Shown: positions 24,981 through 34,975, counted from the stretch's first letter. The stretch is DNA of 39,734 nucleotides from Alphaproteobacteria bacterium (GCA_026400845.1 JAPLOH010000056.1:1-39734), one strand, 5' to 3'. The notes: generated by a model not told the origin, from the letters alone. A program made the numbers and translations.

Positions 24981-25897
24981 CGGTCCAGCCGAATGCGCGG
25001 GTCGATCACCGCATAGGCGATATCCGCCAGCAGGTTCATGCCAATATAGACCACCGAGACGAACAGCACGACGGTCTGCACGATCAGGAAATCCCGCGCC
25101 GCGATCGACTGGATGGCGAGCTGCCCGATGCCGGGCCAGGCGAAGACGGTCTCGACGATCACCGCGCCGGCCAGGAGGTTGCCGACTTCGAGTGCGGCGA
25201 TGGTGACCACCGGGATGGCGGCATTGCGCAGCACGTGGCGCGCCACGGCCGCGCCCAGCGACAGGCCACGGGCGCGCGCGGCCGAGACATAGTCTCGCGA
25301 CAATTCATCCAGCACGGCGATGCGGGTCATCCGCGCGAAGGTGGACATGGTCAGCGCGCCAAGCGCGATCGCCGGCATCACCAGCGAGGACAATCCGTCC
25401 GCGCCCGAAGTGGGCAGCCAGCGGAGATGGACCCCGAACAGCAGGATCAGCAGGATGCCGGACCAGAAGGTGGGCAGGCTCTGCCCGGTCAGCACGAAGC
25501 CGGCCAACAGCCGCTCCACCATGCCGCCGCGCCACACCGCCATGGCGACGCCGGCGGGAATGCCGATGCCGAGCGCCACCACCAGCGCGCCGGCAGCGAG
25601 TTCCACCGTATAGGGGATGCGCTCGGCGACGATGCCGGCCACCCCCGAACGCTGCACCAGGCTCTCCCCGAGATCGAGCCGGGCGAGATCGGCGAGGTAG
25701 CTGAGGTACTGTACGAACAACGGCCGGTCGAAGCCGAGCGCATGGCGCAGGGCGGCGATCTGCTCGGCGGTTGCGCCTTCGGGCACCAGCAGCAGCGTCG
25801 GGTCGCCGGAGAGGCGCATGACGAAGAAGACGATGGTGAGCACGCCGAAGCTGGCGACCAGCGCCTGGCCGAGGCGGCCCGCGAGATGCCTGATCAT
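24977..25897 (-). CDS. ABC transporter permease, DppB/OppB-like
   Basis: A 306-residue inner-membrane subunit. FGVLTIVFFVMRLSGDP at the N-terminus, DLGESLVQRSGV in the first periplasmic loop and the EAA loop YVSAARARGLSLGAAVARHV identify the DppB/OppB type. Six spans are visible, and the end VIDPRIRLDR is typical. No good ribosome binding site precedes the ATG because an inverted-repeat element lies just upstream (25909-26034), separating it from the binding-protein gene. Expression relative to the binding protein is therefore likely to be lower. Confidence 0.93.
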   Translation of the reverse strand: MIRHLAGRLGQALVASFGVLTIVFFVMRLSGDPTLLLVPEGATAEQIAALRHALGFDRPLFVQYLSYLADLARLDLGESLVQRSGVAGIVAERIPYTVELAAGALVVALGIGIPAGVAMAVWRGGMVERLLAGFVLTGQSLPTFWSGILLILLFGVHLRWLPTSGADGLSSLVMPAIALGALTMSTFARMTRIAVLDELSRDYVSAARARGLSLGAAVARHVLRNAAIPVVTIAALEVGNLLAGAVIVETVFAWPGIGQLAIQSIAARDFLIVQTVVLFVSVVYIGMNLLADIAYAVIDPRIRLDR

Positions 25898-25908
25898 GAC
25901 GAAGGGAA

Positions 25909-26034
25909 GGAAGCGCTTCTTTTTGAAAAAAGAAGCAAAAACTTTTTATCGGTTGGCTTCGCACTCTCCCGGGAGAGTGCGAAGCCAATGGGTAAAAGTT
26001 TTTTCGTTCTTTTTTTCAAAAAAGAACCGCTTCC
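25909..26034. repeat. AT-rich bipartite inverted-repeat element, complete (copy C)
   Basis: About 126 bp, nearly perfectly palindromic around CCCGGG at 25968-25973. Each arm runs, from outside in: GGAAGCG; a hairpin (CTTCTTTTTGAAAAAAGAAG on the left, GTTC with seven T then CAAAAAAGAAC on the right); an AAAAACTTTTT-like block; and GGCTTCGCACTCTC. The outer end abuts the TAG of the binding-protein gene, and the other end is 11 bp from the permease ATG. Location and structure suggest an intercistronic terminator or mRNA-stabilising element. Confidence 0.8.
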
Positions 26035-27518
26035 TACTGCCACTTCATATCCGTCACAAAAAACGCCTCATTCGCCGTCGGCGTCCACTTGAGCTCCTTG
26101 CGTGCGAGATAGATCGCCACGTTCTGGAACAGCCCGACGCCCGGCACTTCCTCGCGCAGGATCTCGAACGCCTTGCGGTAGTGCGACAGGCGCTTGGCCT
26201 CGTCGAGGGTGACGCGCGCGGCGTCCACCTCGGCATCGAAGGCAGGGTTGCTCATTTTCGACCAGATCGAGCCCGAGCGGAACAGCGGGAAGATCACCCC
26301 GTCGGCGTCCTGACAGGCACAGGACCAGCGGCCCTGGCTCAGCGATTCCGCCTCCTCCGGGGTGCCCTGGCGGCGCTTGAGGAATGTCGGCTGGTCGGTC
26401 ATCGAGATCTCGACCTTGAGACCGACATCGCCGAGCATCTGCTGCACCGCCTCGTTGAGGCGGCGGTCATAGGCGGGCGAGGTGATGAGCTTGATGGTGG
26501 CACCCTCGGCGCCGGCCGCCTTGATCAGCGCGCGGGCCTTCGCGGGGTCGTGCGGCCAGCCCGGAATATCGGCGATGTAGCCGAAATTGGCCGGTGTGAG
26601 CACGATGTTCACCGGCTTCGCATAGCCCTGCTGGAGGGCGGAGATGATGCTCTCGCGGTCGATCGCCATGGCGATGGCCTGGCGCACCCGCTTGTCCTTG
26701 GTGGCGGTCGCGGTCGGGTTGACGAAGAGATAGGCGATCCGCTCGGTCGGCACGGTCAGCAGTTGCAGCGCCTTTTCGGCCTTCATCGCCTCGGCGTCAT
26801 CCGGGCTCAGGCCATAGGTGATGTCGGCGCGGCCGGTCCGCAGGTCCGCCAGGCGGGTGGGGATGTCGGGCACGGCGCGGAAGGTGACGGTCTTGAAGGG
26901 CGGCTTGCCGCGCCAATGGGTGTCCACCGCGTCGAGGGTGGACTGCACGCCGCGCTGCCAGGCGCGCAAACGGTAGGGGCCGCTGCCCATCGGCTCCTGG
27001 TTGAACTTCTGGTCGCCGAGCTTTTCGACATAGGCCTTGGGCACGATCGACAGCTTCACCAGCTGGGCCATCAGCGCCGGGTAGGTGGTCTTGGTCTTCA
27101 GCGTCACCTGCGCCGGGCCGGTGACCTCGGCGGAGGCGATCTGGTCGAACTGGCTGAGCTGCGGGCTCTTGAAATCGGGGTTGATGATGCGGCGGATGCT
27201 GAACGCCACGTCCTCCGGCGTCAGCTTGCTGCCGTCCTGGAAGGTGATGTCGCTGCGCAGGTCGAACACGATGGTCTTGTCATCGGTGTATTTCCAAGCG
27301 GTGGCCACCTGCGGCACGATTTTGCCGGAGACGTCGCGGGTGACAAGATTGTCGAAGATATTGCGATAGACCGTGTAGCTCTCGGTATCCCACTGCAAAT
27401 GCGGGTCCATGGTCGCGACATCGCCGGGCATGTCGACGACGAGCGTGTCCTTCGGCTGGGCGAAGGCCGCGCCGGCGGTGAGCGCCAGCACGGGAAGGGC
27501 CAACAACAGTCTGCGCAT
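26034..27518 (-). CDS. Periplasmic solute-binding protein, family 5 (DppA/OppA type)
   Basis: A 494-residue protein starting at ATG 27518 after GGGGGAG. A longer frame covers the amidohydrolase region in a wrong frame. The Sec signal peptide RRLLLALPVLALTAGAAFA is followed by QPKDTLVVDMPGDVATMDPH, and NIFDNLV, FDLRSDITFQDGSKLTPEDV and GSGPYRL follow the family 5 pattern. The protein captures the ligand in the periplasm and delivers it to the DppB/C-like channel. Family 5 proteins bind peptides but also opines, oligosaccharides and metal chelates. The enzymes in this operon make a non-peptide ligand plausible. Confidence 0.93.
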   Translation of the reverse strand: MRRLLLALPVLALTAGAAFAQPKDTLVVDMPGDVATMDPHLQWDTESYTVYRNIFDNLVTRDVSGKIVPQVATAWKYTDDKTIVFDLRSDITFQDGSKLTPEDVAFSIRRIINPDFKSPQLSQFDQIASAEVTGPAQVTLKTKTTYPALMAQLVKLSIVPKAYVEKLGDQKFNQEPMGSGPYRLRAWQRGVQSTLDAVDTHWRGKPPFKTVTFRAVPDIPTRLADLRTGRADITYGLSPDDAEAMKAEKALQLLTVPTERIAYLFVNPTATATKDKRVRQAIAMAIDRESIISALQQGYAKPVNIVLTPANFGYIADIPGWPHDPAKARALIKAAGAEGATIKLITSPAYDRRLNEAVQQMLGDVGLKVEISMTDQPTFLKRRQGTPEEAESLSQGRWSCACQDADGVIFPLFRSGSIWSKMSNPAFDAEVDAARVTLDEAKRLSHYRKAFEILREEVPGVGLFQNVAIYLARKELKWTPTANEAFFVTDMKWQ

Positions 27519-27598
27519 GATCGAACTCCCCCGGATGATCAGTTTGGGATGGTGGCGTCTTTGCCCGCCCTGCGCAATCGGGGGCGGGCCTCCTCTGT

Positions 27599-28444
27599 TC
27601 AGCCGAGGCGATAAATCCGCAGCGCATTGCCCCCGAACACCGCTGACTGCTCGTCCTGGCTGGCATCGGCGAGCAAAGCCCGCGCGGCGGCGAGCCAGCC
27701 GCCGAGATCGCCGTTCAGCGTCAACACCGGCCAGTCGCTGCCCCACACCACCCGGTTCCAGCCGAAACTGGCGATGATGTGCTCGGCGGCGGGGCGCAGG
27801 TGATCGAGCGTCCAGCCGCCGGAGGGAGCGTTGGTGACGATGCCGGAGAATTTGCAGGCGAGGTTGGGCAGCGCCGCCGCCGCCGTGATGCCGGCGCGCC
27901 AGACCGCGAGGTCGCCCCCTTTCAGGTCGGGGTTGCCGCAATGGTCGAGCACGAACTGCACATCGGGGCAGGCGCGCACCAGGTCGATGGCGATCTGGTG
28001 CTGCTGGGGGAAGACGCAGATATCGAAGGTGAGTCCGGTGCCGGAGAGGCGGCGGATGTTCTCGGCGAAAATCGGCGCGCGAGAGAGGTCGTCGGGCTGG
28101 GTGTGCAGGATGCGGCGGAACCCCCTCACCCCCGGGATAGCGCCGACGCGCTCGGCGAAGGCCGGGAAGCCCGCGGATTCCGGGCGGCAGCCGGCGATGG
28201 TGCCGATGACGCCGAGCCCAGTGACGTTGTGGCCGAGCCCGGCGGTGAAGCGCGCCTCGGCCTCCAGATCCGCCTCCGCGACATCGACCTCCATGTGCAG
28301 GATATCGGTGATCCCCGCCGCGCGCGCCTGGGGCAGGTATTCCGCCAGGGTGAAATCGCGCTGCAGCGGCGGCACCCGGCTGAGCCAGGGGTAGTTGTGG
28401 CGGTCGCGATGAATGAGGTGGCAATGGGTGTCGACGATGCGCAT
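27599..28444 (-). CDS. Amidohydrolase family 2 (TIM-barrel), lactonase-like
   Basis: The 281-residue product starts at ATG 28444 after GGGAGGACGCGG. The metal-binding IVDTHCHLIHRDRHNYPWL opens the protein, with LDHCGNPDL in the middle and VVWGSDWPVL near the end. This is the pattern of the amidohydrolase 2 group that includes L-fuconolactonase and L-rhamnono-lactonase, as well as other hydrolases of lactones and dicarboxylates. It is cytoplasmic. It appears to be the first gene of the ABC operon, 80 bp ahead of the binding-protein gene. Lactone hydrolysis is inferred from family and context, not proven by motif. Confidence 0.86.
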   Translation of the reverse strand: MRIVDTHCHLIHRDRHNYPWLSRVPPLQRDFTLAEYLPQARAAGITDILHMEVDVAEADLEAEARFTAGLGHNVTGLGVIGTIAGCRPESAGFPAFAERVGAIPGVRGFRRILHTQPDDLSRAPIFAENIRRLSGTGLTFDICVFPQQHQIAIDLVRACPDVQFVLDHCGNPDLKGGDLAVWRAGITAAAALPNLACKFSGIVTNAPSGGWTLDHLRPAAEHIIASFGWNRVVWGSDWPVLTLNGDLGGWLAAARALLADASQDEQSAVFGGNALRIYRLG

Positions 28445-28598
28445 CCGCGTCCTCCCGGGCTTTTGGCAAGGCGTTACTGGGCGTGAGAATGAACTGGGCG
28501 GCGGCGCGGCGGCAAGCCGCGCTTGACTCGGCCCCGCAGTTGCGCGAAACCGCGCCCTCGCGTGCGGCTCGGTCTCGGGTCGCATTTCAGCGTGGACC

Positions 28599-28674
28599 GG
28601 GGCTGTAGCTCAGTTGGGAGAGCGCCTCGTTCGCAATGAGGAGGTCAGGGGTTCGATTCCCCTCAGCTCCACCA
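28599..28674 (+). tRNA. tRNA-Ala (anticodon CGC)
   Basis: A 76-base cloverleaf: acceptor GGGGCTG pairs with CAGCTCC and includes the G3-U70 pair that marks alanine tRNAs. The anticodon loop TTCGCAA gives CGC (reads GCG). The T arm contains GGTTCGATTCC, and CCA is encoded. It lies 29 bp upstream of the rsmB start. GCG is a heavily used Ala codon in this DNA. Confidence 0.96.
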
Positions 28675-28703
28675 CCGCTCCACGCATCTTCCCCGGATAC
28701 ATC

Positions 28704-29942
28704 ATGCGCGATCCGACCCGCGAAGCCGCGTTCGACCTCCTCGGTTCCGTGCTGGACCGGGGACGCACGCTGGACGAGGCCTTGGCGGCGCTGCCGGCGC
28801 TGGAACCGCGCGACCGCGCCGCGGCGCACCGGCTCGCGGCTGCCGTGCTGCGTCGCGCCGGTACGCTCGATGCGGCGCTCGAACCCTTCCTCGCCAAGGC
28901 GCCGCCGCCGAAGGTGCGCCATATCCTGCGCATCGGCGCTGCTGGGTTATTGCTGCTCGATACGCCGGCCCACGCGGCGGTCGGCACCGCGGTGGCGCTC
29001 GCCCGCGCCACGGGGCTGCCAGCGTTCTGCAAAATGATCAACGCCGTGCTGCGCCGGGTCGCCGATGCCGGGCCGGCGGCGCTGGAAGGGCTCGATTCGC
29101 CGCGCCTCGACACACCCCCCTGGCTGTGGACCGCCTGGGGCCGCGAGGCGCGCGCCATCGCCACGGCCAATATGATGGAGGCGCCGCTCGATCTCACGAT
29201 CAAGCCCGGCAGCACGGCACCCGAGGGCGGCATCGCGCTGCCGACCGGCTCCTGGCGCTATCCCGCCGGCACACGGGTGACCGCGCTGCCCGGTTTCGCC
29301 GAGGGTGATTTCTGGGTGCAGGACGCCGCCGCCGCCTTGCCGGCCCGCCTCCTCGCGGCCCGGCCGGGCGAGCGGATCGCCGATCTCTGCGCAGCACCTG
29401 GCGGCAAAACGGCGCAGCTCGCCGCCGCCGGCGCGCAGGTGATCGCGGTCGAGCAGAGCGGCGCGCGCCTCGTGCGGTTGAGCGAAAACCTCACCCGGCT
29501 CGGCCTCGCCGCCGAAACCGTGGAAGCCGACGCCGCGATGTGGCACCCCGACGCACCGCTCGATGCCGTGCTGCTCGACGCGCCGTGCAGTGCCACCGGC
29601 ACCATCCGCCGCCATCCCGACGTGCCGCATCTCAAACGCCCGCGCGATATCCTCGATCTCGCCAGGCAGCAGGACGCACTTCTGACCGCGGCGGCCGCGA
29701 TGCTGCGGCCAGGCGGGCGGCTGGTTTATGCGGTCTGCTCCCTCCAGCTCGATGAAGGGCCGGTCCGCGCCGCTTTGGCCGCCAAGCGGTTGCCGCTGCG
29801 CGACGCCCCCTTCACCGCCGCCGAGGCCGCCGGCATCCCCGAGGCGCTGACGCTGGAAGGCTATCTGCGCACCTCTCCCGCGATGTGGGCCGAACGCGGC
29901 GGGATGGACGGGTTCTTCATCGCCAGGTTCATTCGCACCTGA
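28704..29942 (+). CDS. rsmB: 16S rRNA (cytosine-967-C5)-methyltransferase
   Basis: RsmB methylates C967 of 16S rRNA using S-adenosylmethionine. The 412 residues include an N-terminal NusB-like helical domain (about 1-140), then a methyltransferase with [13 protein letters not shown] (SAM binding), [15 protein letters not shown] (motif IV Cys) and [13 protein letters not shown] (catalytic Cys). It ends in [10 protein letters not shown], typical of the family. ATG 28704 is the family start. The in-frame ATG at 28614 lies inside the tRNA gene. It is followed by rpe after 62 bp. The two genes and the heparinase form a run often seen in alphaproteobacteria. Confidence 0.95.
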   Translation: MRDPTREAAFDLLGSVLDRGRTLDEALAALPALEPRDRAAAHRLAAAVLRRAGTLDAALEPFLAKAPPPKVRHILRIGAAGLLLLDTPAHAAVGTAVALARATGLPAFCKMINAVLRRVADAGPAALEGLDSPRLDTPPWLWTAWGREARAIATANMMEAPLDLTIKPGSTAPEGGIALPTGSWRYPAGTRVTALPGFAEGDFWVQDAAAALPARLLAARPGERIADLCAAPGGKTAQLAAAGAQVIAVEQSGARLVRLSENLTRLGLAAETVEADAAMWHPDAPLDAVLLDAPCSATGTIRRHPDVPHLKRPRDILDLARQQDALLTAAAAMLRPGGRLVYAVCSLQLDEGPVRAALAAKRLPLRDAPFTAAEAAGIPEALTLEGYLRTSPAMWAERGGMDGFFIARFIRT

Positions 29943-30004
29943 TCCCTCGCTTGTGCGCCACGGAACGGAATGGCTAGAAGAACTGCCCACCTCCCGGACA
30001 TGTG

Positions 30005-30682
30005 ATGGATTCTGGCCGCCCGACCACTGAACGCCCGATCGTCGTCGCGCCCAGCCTGCTCGCGGCGGATTTTGCGCGCCTGGGCGACGAGGTGGCCGCC
30101 ATCGCCGCGGCTGGGGCGGACTGGTTGCATCTGGACGTGATGGACGGGCATTTCGTGCCGAACATCAGCTTCGGCCCCGCCGTCATCAAGGCGCTGCGGC
30201 GCCACTGCGCCCTGCCGTTCGACGTCCATCTGATGATCGCCCCGGTCGATCCCTATCTGGCCGCCTTCGCCGAAGCCGGGGCCGACCATATCAGCGTGCA
30301 CCCGGAAGCCGGCCCCCATCTGCACCGCACCCTTCAGGCCATCCGCGCGCTCGGCAAGAAGGCCGGCGTGGTGCTGAACCCGGCGACGCCGATCGAGAGC
30401 ATCGCCTGGGCGCTCGATCTCGTGGACATCATCATGGTGATGACGGTCAATCCCGGTTTCGGCGGCCAGAGCTTCATCGCCAGCCAGCTCGACAAGATTG
30501 CCGCCCTGCGCCGGCTGATCGACGGCGCGGGCCGCAGCATCGCGCTTCAGGTCGATGGCGGCGTGACGTCGGCGACAGCCCCTTCCATTCTCGCCGCCGG
30601 AGCCGATACGCTGGTGGCCGGCACTTCGGTGTTCGGGGCGGCCGATTACGCGGCGGCGATCGCCGCGCTGAGGCCGGCATGA
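30005..30682 (+). CDS. rpe: Ribulose-phosphate 3-epimerase
   Basis: Rpe interconverts ribulose-5-phosphate and xylulose-5-phosphate in the pentose phosphate pathway. The 225 residues contain [50 protein letters not shown] and LQVDGGV, covering metal-binding His and catalytic Asp positions. A GTG one codon earlier (30002) could also start. The ATG at 30005 is preferred, but the ribosome binding site is weak either way. The TGA overlaps the ATG of the next gene (ATGA at 30679), so the heparinase fragment is translationally coupled. Confidence 0.96.
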   Translation: MDSGRPTTERPIVVAPSLLAADFARLGDEVAAIAAAGADWLHLDVMDGHFVPNISFGPAVIKALRRHCALPFDVHLMIAPVDPYLAAFAEAGADHISVHPEAGPHLHRTLQAIRALGKKAGVVLNPATPIESIAWALDLVDIIMVMTVNPGFGGQSFIASQLDKIAALRRLIDGAGRSIALQVDGGVTSATAPSILAAGADTLVAGTSVFGAADYAAAIAALRPA

Positions 30683-32252
30683 AGCCGCCAAGCCCGGCCG
30701 ACCTGCTACGCGGTATCCGCCGGCAAATGGCGCGCATGCCGAGCCTTAGCATGGCGCGCATCCCCGATGCGCCCTCCCAGCCGGTCCGCGACCCCTGGCC
30801 CGGCGACCCCGGCCGCGGGGCGGCGCTGCTGCGCGGAGATATCGAAGCCGGGGGGGTGAAGGGCCAACTCAAGCCCGGTGGTTTCACCGTTCCGGCCGGC
30901 GCCAACCCCAATCCGCCGCTGCTGCGCGGCCTCCCCCCGAAGCGCACCGCAAGAATCCCGCCGCACAGGTCGGCGACTGGATCGCCGAACCGGCGCTCGA
31001 CCCGATCGCCCAGCGGCCCGACATCGCCGGCGCACGCATCGCCGCCTGGCTCGGCCATTACGACTTCTTCGCCGCCTCCGCCGATGACGGGTTTCGCCAA
31101 CGGCTGATGTCGCGCCTCGTCGCCGATGCCCGCACGCTGGCCGCCAACATGCCGCCCGAGGAGCTCGACGCCCGCGCCTTCACCGCGCTGCGCGGGCTGA
31201 TCGCCGCCGCCGTGGCGCTCCCCGAACATGGCTCGTTCCTGTCGCGCGCGCTCAGGGTGCTGCCGCAGGAGATCGGCCGGCAGATCCTGCCCGACGGCGG
31301 GCATTGCGAGCGCAGCCCGGCGCAGTTGCTCGCCGTGTTGCAGGACCTCACCGATATCCGCGCGCTGCTCCAGGCCGCCCAGGCGACGCCGCCGGCCAGC
31401 CTGACACCCGCCATCGAGCGCGTCGCCCCCGCATTGCGCACGCTGCGCCACGGCGATGGCGGGCTCGCGCTGTTCAATGGGAGCAAGGAGGAAAGTGCGG
31501 CGCTGATCGACCTCGCCCTCACCCAGGCCGGCCGCACCACGCGCGGGCCGAGCGCGATGAACGAAAGTGGCTTTCATCGGCTCCAGGCCGGAAAATCCGT
31601 GCTGATCATGGATTGCGGCGTGCCGTCAGGCCCGAAGATCGACCGCAATGCCCATGCCGGCACCCTGTCCTTCGAGCTCTCGATCGGCAAGGAGCGGATG
31701 ATCGTCAATTGCGGCGCGGTTCCCGGCGCTCTCGGCGAATGGCGCGACGCCACCCGCGCCACCGCCGCCCATACCGCGCTGGTGATCGCCGATACCTCCT
31801 CCTCGCAACTCACCCCCGGCGGCCTCGGCCGCCGCCCCGAGCGTGTCGAGGCCCAGCGCCAGGAGGCCAACGGCGCCCATTGGCTCGACGCCAGCCATGA
31901 CGGCTACGCCAAGCCCTTCGGCGCCATCCATCGCCGCCGCATCTACATGTCCGAAAGCGGTGAGGATATTCGCGGCGAGGACGCCGTCGAGGCGCCGGAG
32001 CCGCAGCCCTATATCGTGCGCTTTCACCTCCACCCCGGCGTCGATGCGTCCCTCCAGCAGGACGGCGAGACCGCGCTGCTCCGTCTGCCCAGCGGCATGG
32101 GCTGGCGGCTGCGTGCCGAGGGCGCGCGGATGACGCTGGAGGAGAGCATCTATCTCGGGGCCAATGAGCCTCGGCGCACCGACCAGATCGTGCTGACCGG
32201 CTACCAGGATGGCGAGCAGCAGGTGAAATGGGCGATCACCAAGGTCGGTTGA
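30679..32252 (+). pseudogene. Heparinase II/III-family protein, interrupted by a frameshift
   Basis: Two frames encode one protein. Frame 1 from ATG 30679 gives the family N-terminus (PSPADLLRGIRRQM, PDPWPGDP-like stretch) to about 30938. The frame of 31107 continues from there: IAAWLGHYDFFAASADDGFR, ILPDGGHCERSPAQ, RTLRHGDGGLALFNGS, HAGTLSFELSIGKERMIVNCGA, DASHDGYAKPFG, and VRFHLHPGVDASL. The switch is at six C residues (30933-30938); one extra C would restore a product of about 524 residues. A HGFxWLRDL motif I expect here is worn down to PPLLRGL. The family includes polysaccharide lyases; this branch sits by convention between rsmB and purH in alphaproteobacteria. It is either a recent pseudogene or a homopolymer sequencing error. 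The ATG is coupled to the rpe stop. Confidence 0.8.
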
Positions 32253-32259
32253 GCTCCCC

Positions 32260-33366
32260 ATGAAAGTGCTCGAAATCACCAATGTCGACTTCTCGCTGCG
32301 GCATTTCCTGCTGCCGCTGATGCGCGGCATCCGCGCCCGCGGGCATGAGGTGGTGGGGGTGAGCGCGGACGGGAAGCTGCTCGATATCGTGCGCGGCGAA
32401 GGGTTCCGCGTCGCCCCGGTGCCGCTCGCCCGCAGCCTCTCGCCGGTGGCGCTGTGGCGCGGCTTTTGGGCGCTGTATCGCCTGATCCGCGCCGAGCAGC
32501 CGGACCTGGTGCACGCCCATATGCCGATCAGCGGCTTCCTCGGCCGCCTCGCCGCGCGCCTCGCGGGCGTGAAGGTGGTCGCCTATACCTGCCATGGCTA
32601 CCTCTTCAACCAGCCCGGCCCGGCCTGGCGGCGCGGCCTCGGCTTCGCGATGGAATGGCTCGGCGGGCGTCTGACGGACATCCATCTCACCGTCTCCAGC
32701 GACGAGGCCGCCGATTCCCGCCGCCTCGGCATCGCGCGCCACAGCACCGCCATCGGCAATGGCCGCGACCCCGCGATCTACCGGCCGAACCCCGAGGTCC
32801 GGGCGCGGCTGCGGGCCGAGATGGGGGTGCCGGGAGATCGCGCCGTCATCATCGTGGTTTCGCGGCTGGTGCGGCATAAAGGCTACCCTGAACTCCTCGC
32901 CGCCATGCGCGAGGTCGGCGTTGGAGCCGAGTTGTGGGTGGTCGGCGAGCGCCTCGCCTCGGACCACGGCGAGGACATGATGCCTTACTTCGCGCGCTCC
33001 GGCCTCTGCGAGCGCCTGCACCTGCTGGGCTATCGCGAGGATATTGCCGACCTCATGGCGGCGGCCGACATCTTCACCCTGCCGTCGCATTTCGAGGGGC
33101 TGCCGATGTCGATCATCGAGGCGATGCTGAGCGGGCTGCCCGTGGTAGGTACCGATATCCGCGGCCCGCGCGAGCAGATACTGCCCGGCGAGACCGGCTT
33201 CCTGGTGCCGCCGATGCGTGTGCCCGAACTCGCCGCGGCACTCGCCACCCTGGCGCGGGACCCGGAATTGCGCGCCCGCATGGGCGAGGCCGGGCGCATT
33301 CGCGCGCTCGCCCTCTACGATGAGGGCAGGGTTGTCGCGCGCACGCTGGATTTGCTCGGTCTCTAG
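32260..33366 (+). CDS. GT4-family glycosyltransferase
   Basis: A 368-residue GT-B enzyme. The N-terminal acceptor domain has [20 protein letters not shown] and [18 protein letters not shown]. The C-terminal donor domain has [36 protein letters not shown] and an intact EX7E motif in [13 protein letters not shown]. It resembles exopolysaccharide or O-antigen transferases that use a nucleotide sugar in the cytoplasm. It starts seven bases after the heparinase stop with a weak ribosome binding site and precedes purH by 34 bp. It is an unusual guest in an otherwise housekeeping run and fits with the neighbouring heparinase. Confidence 0.92.
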   Translation: MKVLEITNVDFSLRHFLLPLMRGIRARGHEVVGVSADGKLLDIVRGEGFRVAPVPLARSLSPVALWRGFWALYRLIRAEQPDLVHAHMPISGFLGRLAARLAGVKVVAYTCHGYLFNQPGPAWRRGLGFAMEWLGGRLTDIHLTVSSDEAADSRRLGIARHSTAIGNGRDPAIYRPNPEVRARLRAEMGVPGDRAVIIVVSRLVRHKGYPELLAAMREVGVGAELWVVGERLASDHGEDMMPYFARSGLCERLHLLGYREDIADLMAAADIFTLPSHFEGLPMSIIEAMLSGLPVVGTDIRGPREQILPGETGFLVPPMRVPELAAALATLARDPELRARMGEAGRIRALALYDEGRVVARTLDLLGL

Positions 33367-33400
33367 CTCTATCCCCCGGCCATCCGAGCTGGGGTATTCC

Positions 33401-34975
33401 ATGACCGACATCGTCGCCATCCGCCGCGCTTTGATCTCCGTCTCCGACAAATCGGGCCTGGTCGATTTCGCCCGTGCCCTGGCCCATGCAGGCGTCGAGA
33501 TCCTCTCCACCGGAGGCTCCGCCAAGGCATTGCGCGAGGCCGGCATCGCGGTGATCGACGTCTCCGACCACACCGGCTTCCCCGAAATCCTCGATGGCCG
33601 GGTGAAGACCCTGGTGCCGCAGATCCATGGCGGCATCCTCGCGCGGCGCGACGTGGCGGAGCACCTCGCCGAAATGGCGGCGCACAACATCGCGCCGATC
33701 GACCTCGTGGTCTCCAACCTCTATCCCTTCGAGGCCACGCTCGCCCGCGGTGGGGATTTCGCCGACTGCATCGAGAACATCGACATCGGCGGCCCCGCCC
33801 TCACCCGTGCCGCGGCCAAGAACCACGACTTCGTCGCCATCGTCATCGAGCCGGCCCAGTACGACGCGGTGCTGGCCGAACTCACCGAGCACGGCGGCAC
33901 CACCCTGGCGTTGCGCCGCCGCCTCGCTGGCGACGCCTACGCCCGCACCGCCGCCTATGACGCCGCGATCGCCACCTGGTTCGCGGCCCAGAACGGGGTG
34001 CCCTACCCGCCCCGCGTCACCTTCGCCGGCACTCTCCGCCAGACCCTCCGCTATGGCGAGAATCCGCACCAGACCGCCGCCTTCTACACCTCCGGCACGC
34101 GGCCGGGTATCGCCACCGCGCGGCAGGTCCAGGGCAAGGAACTCTCCTACAACAACCTCAACGACACCGACGCCGCCTTCGAGGCGCTGGCCGAGTTCGA
34201 CGCGCCTACGGTGGTGATCGTCAAACACGCCAACCCCTGCGGCGTCGCCACCGCCGGCTCTCTCGCCGACGCCTGGGACGCGGCGTTGCGCTGCGACCCC
34301 GAAAGCGCCTTCGGCGGCATCGTCGCGGTCAACCGCATGCTTGACGCCCAGGCGGCGGAAAAGATCGCGGCAATCTTCACCGAAGTCATCATCGCCCCGG
34401 ACGCCAACGACGCAGCACTCGCCATCCTCGCCCGCAAGAAGAACCTCCGCGTCCTGCTGACCGGCGGGCTGCCCGATCCGGCCGAAGCCGGCACCAGCTT
34501 CAAATCCGTCGCCGGCGGCATGCTGGTGCAAAGCCGCGACAATGGCCGCATCGGCCTCGCCGACCTGCGCGCCGTCACGAAACGCGCGCCCACCGCGCAG
34601 GAACTCGATGACCTGCTGTTCGCCTTCCGCGTCTGCAAGCACGTGAAGTCCAACGCCATCATCTACGCCAGGAATGGCGCCACCACTGGCATCGGCGCCG
34701 GGCAGATGAGCCGCGTGAACTCCGCCCGCATCGCCGCCTGGAAAGCCGAGGAGGCAGCCCGCAAGGCGGGCCTCGCCCAGTCACTCGCCATCGGCAGCGT
34801 GGTCGCCTCCGACGCGTTCTTCCCCTTCGCCGACGGGCTCGAAGCCGCCATCGCAGCCGGCGCCACCGCCGTCATCCAGCCGGGCGGATCAATGCGCGAT
34901 AGTGAAGTCATCGCCGCCGCCGATGCGGCAGGGGTGGCGATGGTGATGACGGGGATGCGGCATTTCAGGCATTAG
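33401..34975 (+). CDS. purH: Bifunctional AICAR transformylase/IMP cyclohydrolase
   Basis: PurH carries out the last two steps of IMP synthesis. The 524-residue length is normal. The N-terminal cyclohydrolase domain shows [27 protein letters not shown] and [18 protein letters not shown]. The C-terminal transformylase has [26 protein letters not shown] with the catalytic Lys-His, [18 protein letters not shown] and [10 protein letters not shown]. It ends in a typical [14 protein letters not shown] 33401 is the family start. The frame to 33218 overlaps the GT4 gene and is rejected. A repeat element follows eight bases after the stop. Confidence 0.98.
   Translation: MTDIVAIRRALISVSDKSGLVDFARALAHAGVEILSTGGSAKALREAGIAVIDVSDHTGFPEILDGRVKTLVPQIHGGILARRDVAEHLAEMAAHNIAPIDLVVSNLYPFEATLARGGDFADCIENIDIGGPALTRAAAKNHDFVAIVIEPAQYDAVLAELTEHGGTTLALRRRLAGDAYARTAAYDAAIATWFAAQNGVPYPPRVTFAGTLRQTLRYGENPHQTAAFYTSGTRPGIATARQVQGKELSYNNLNDTDAAFEALAEFDAPTVVIVKHANPCGVATAGSLADAWDAALRCDPESAFGGIVAVNRMLDAQAAEKIAAIFTEVIIAPDANDAALAILARKKNLRVLLTGGLPDPAEAGTSFKSVAGGMLVQSRDNGRIGLADLRAVTKRAPTAQELDDLLFAFRVCKHVKSNAIIYARNGATTGIGAGQMSRVNSARIAAWKAEEAARKAGLAQSLAIGSVVASDAFFPFADGLEAAIAAGATAVIQPGGSMRDSEVIAAADAAGVAMVMTGMRHFRH

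Noticed and set aside
28614-28703. Upstream in-frame start for rsmB
   Set aside because: It lies inside the tRNA-Ala gene; the family N-terminus begins at 28704.
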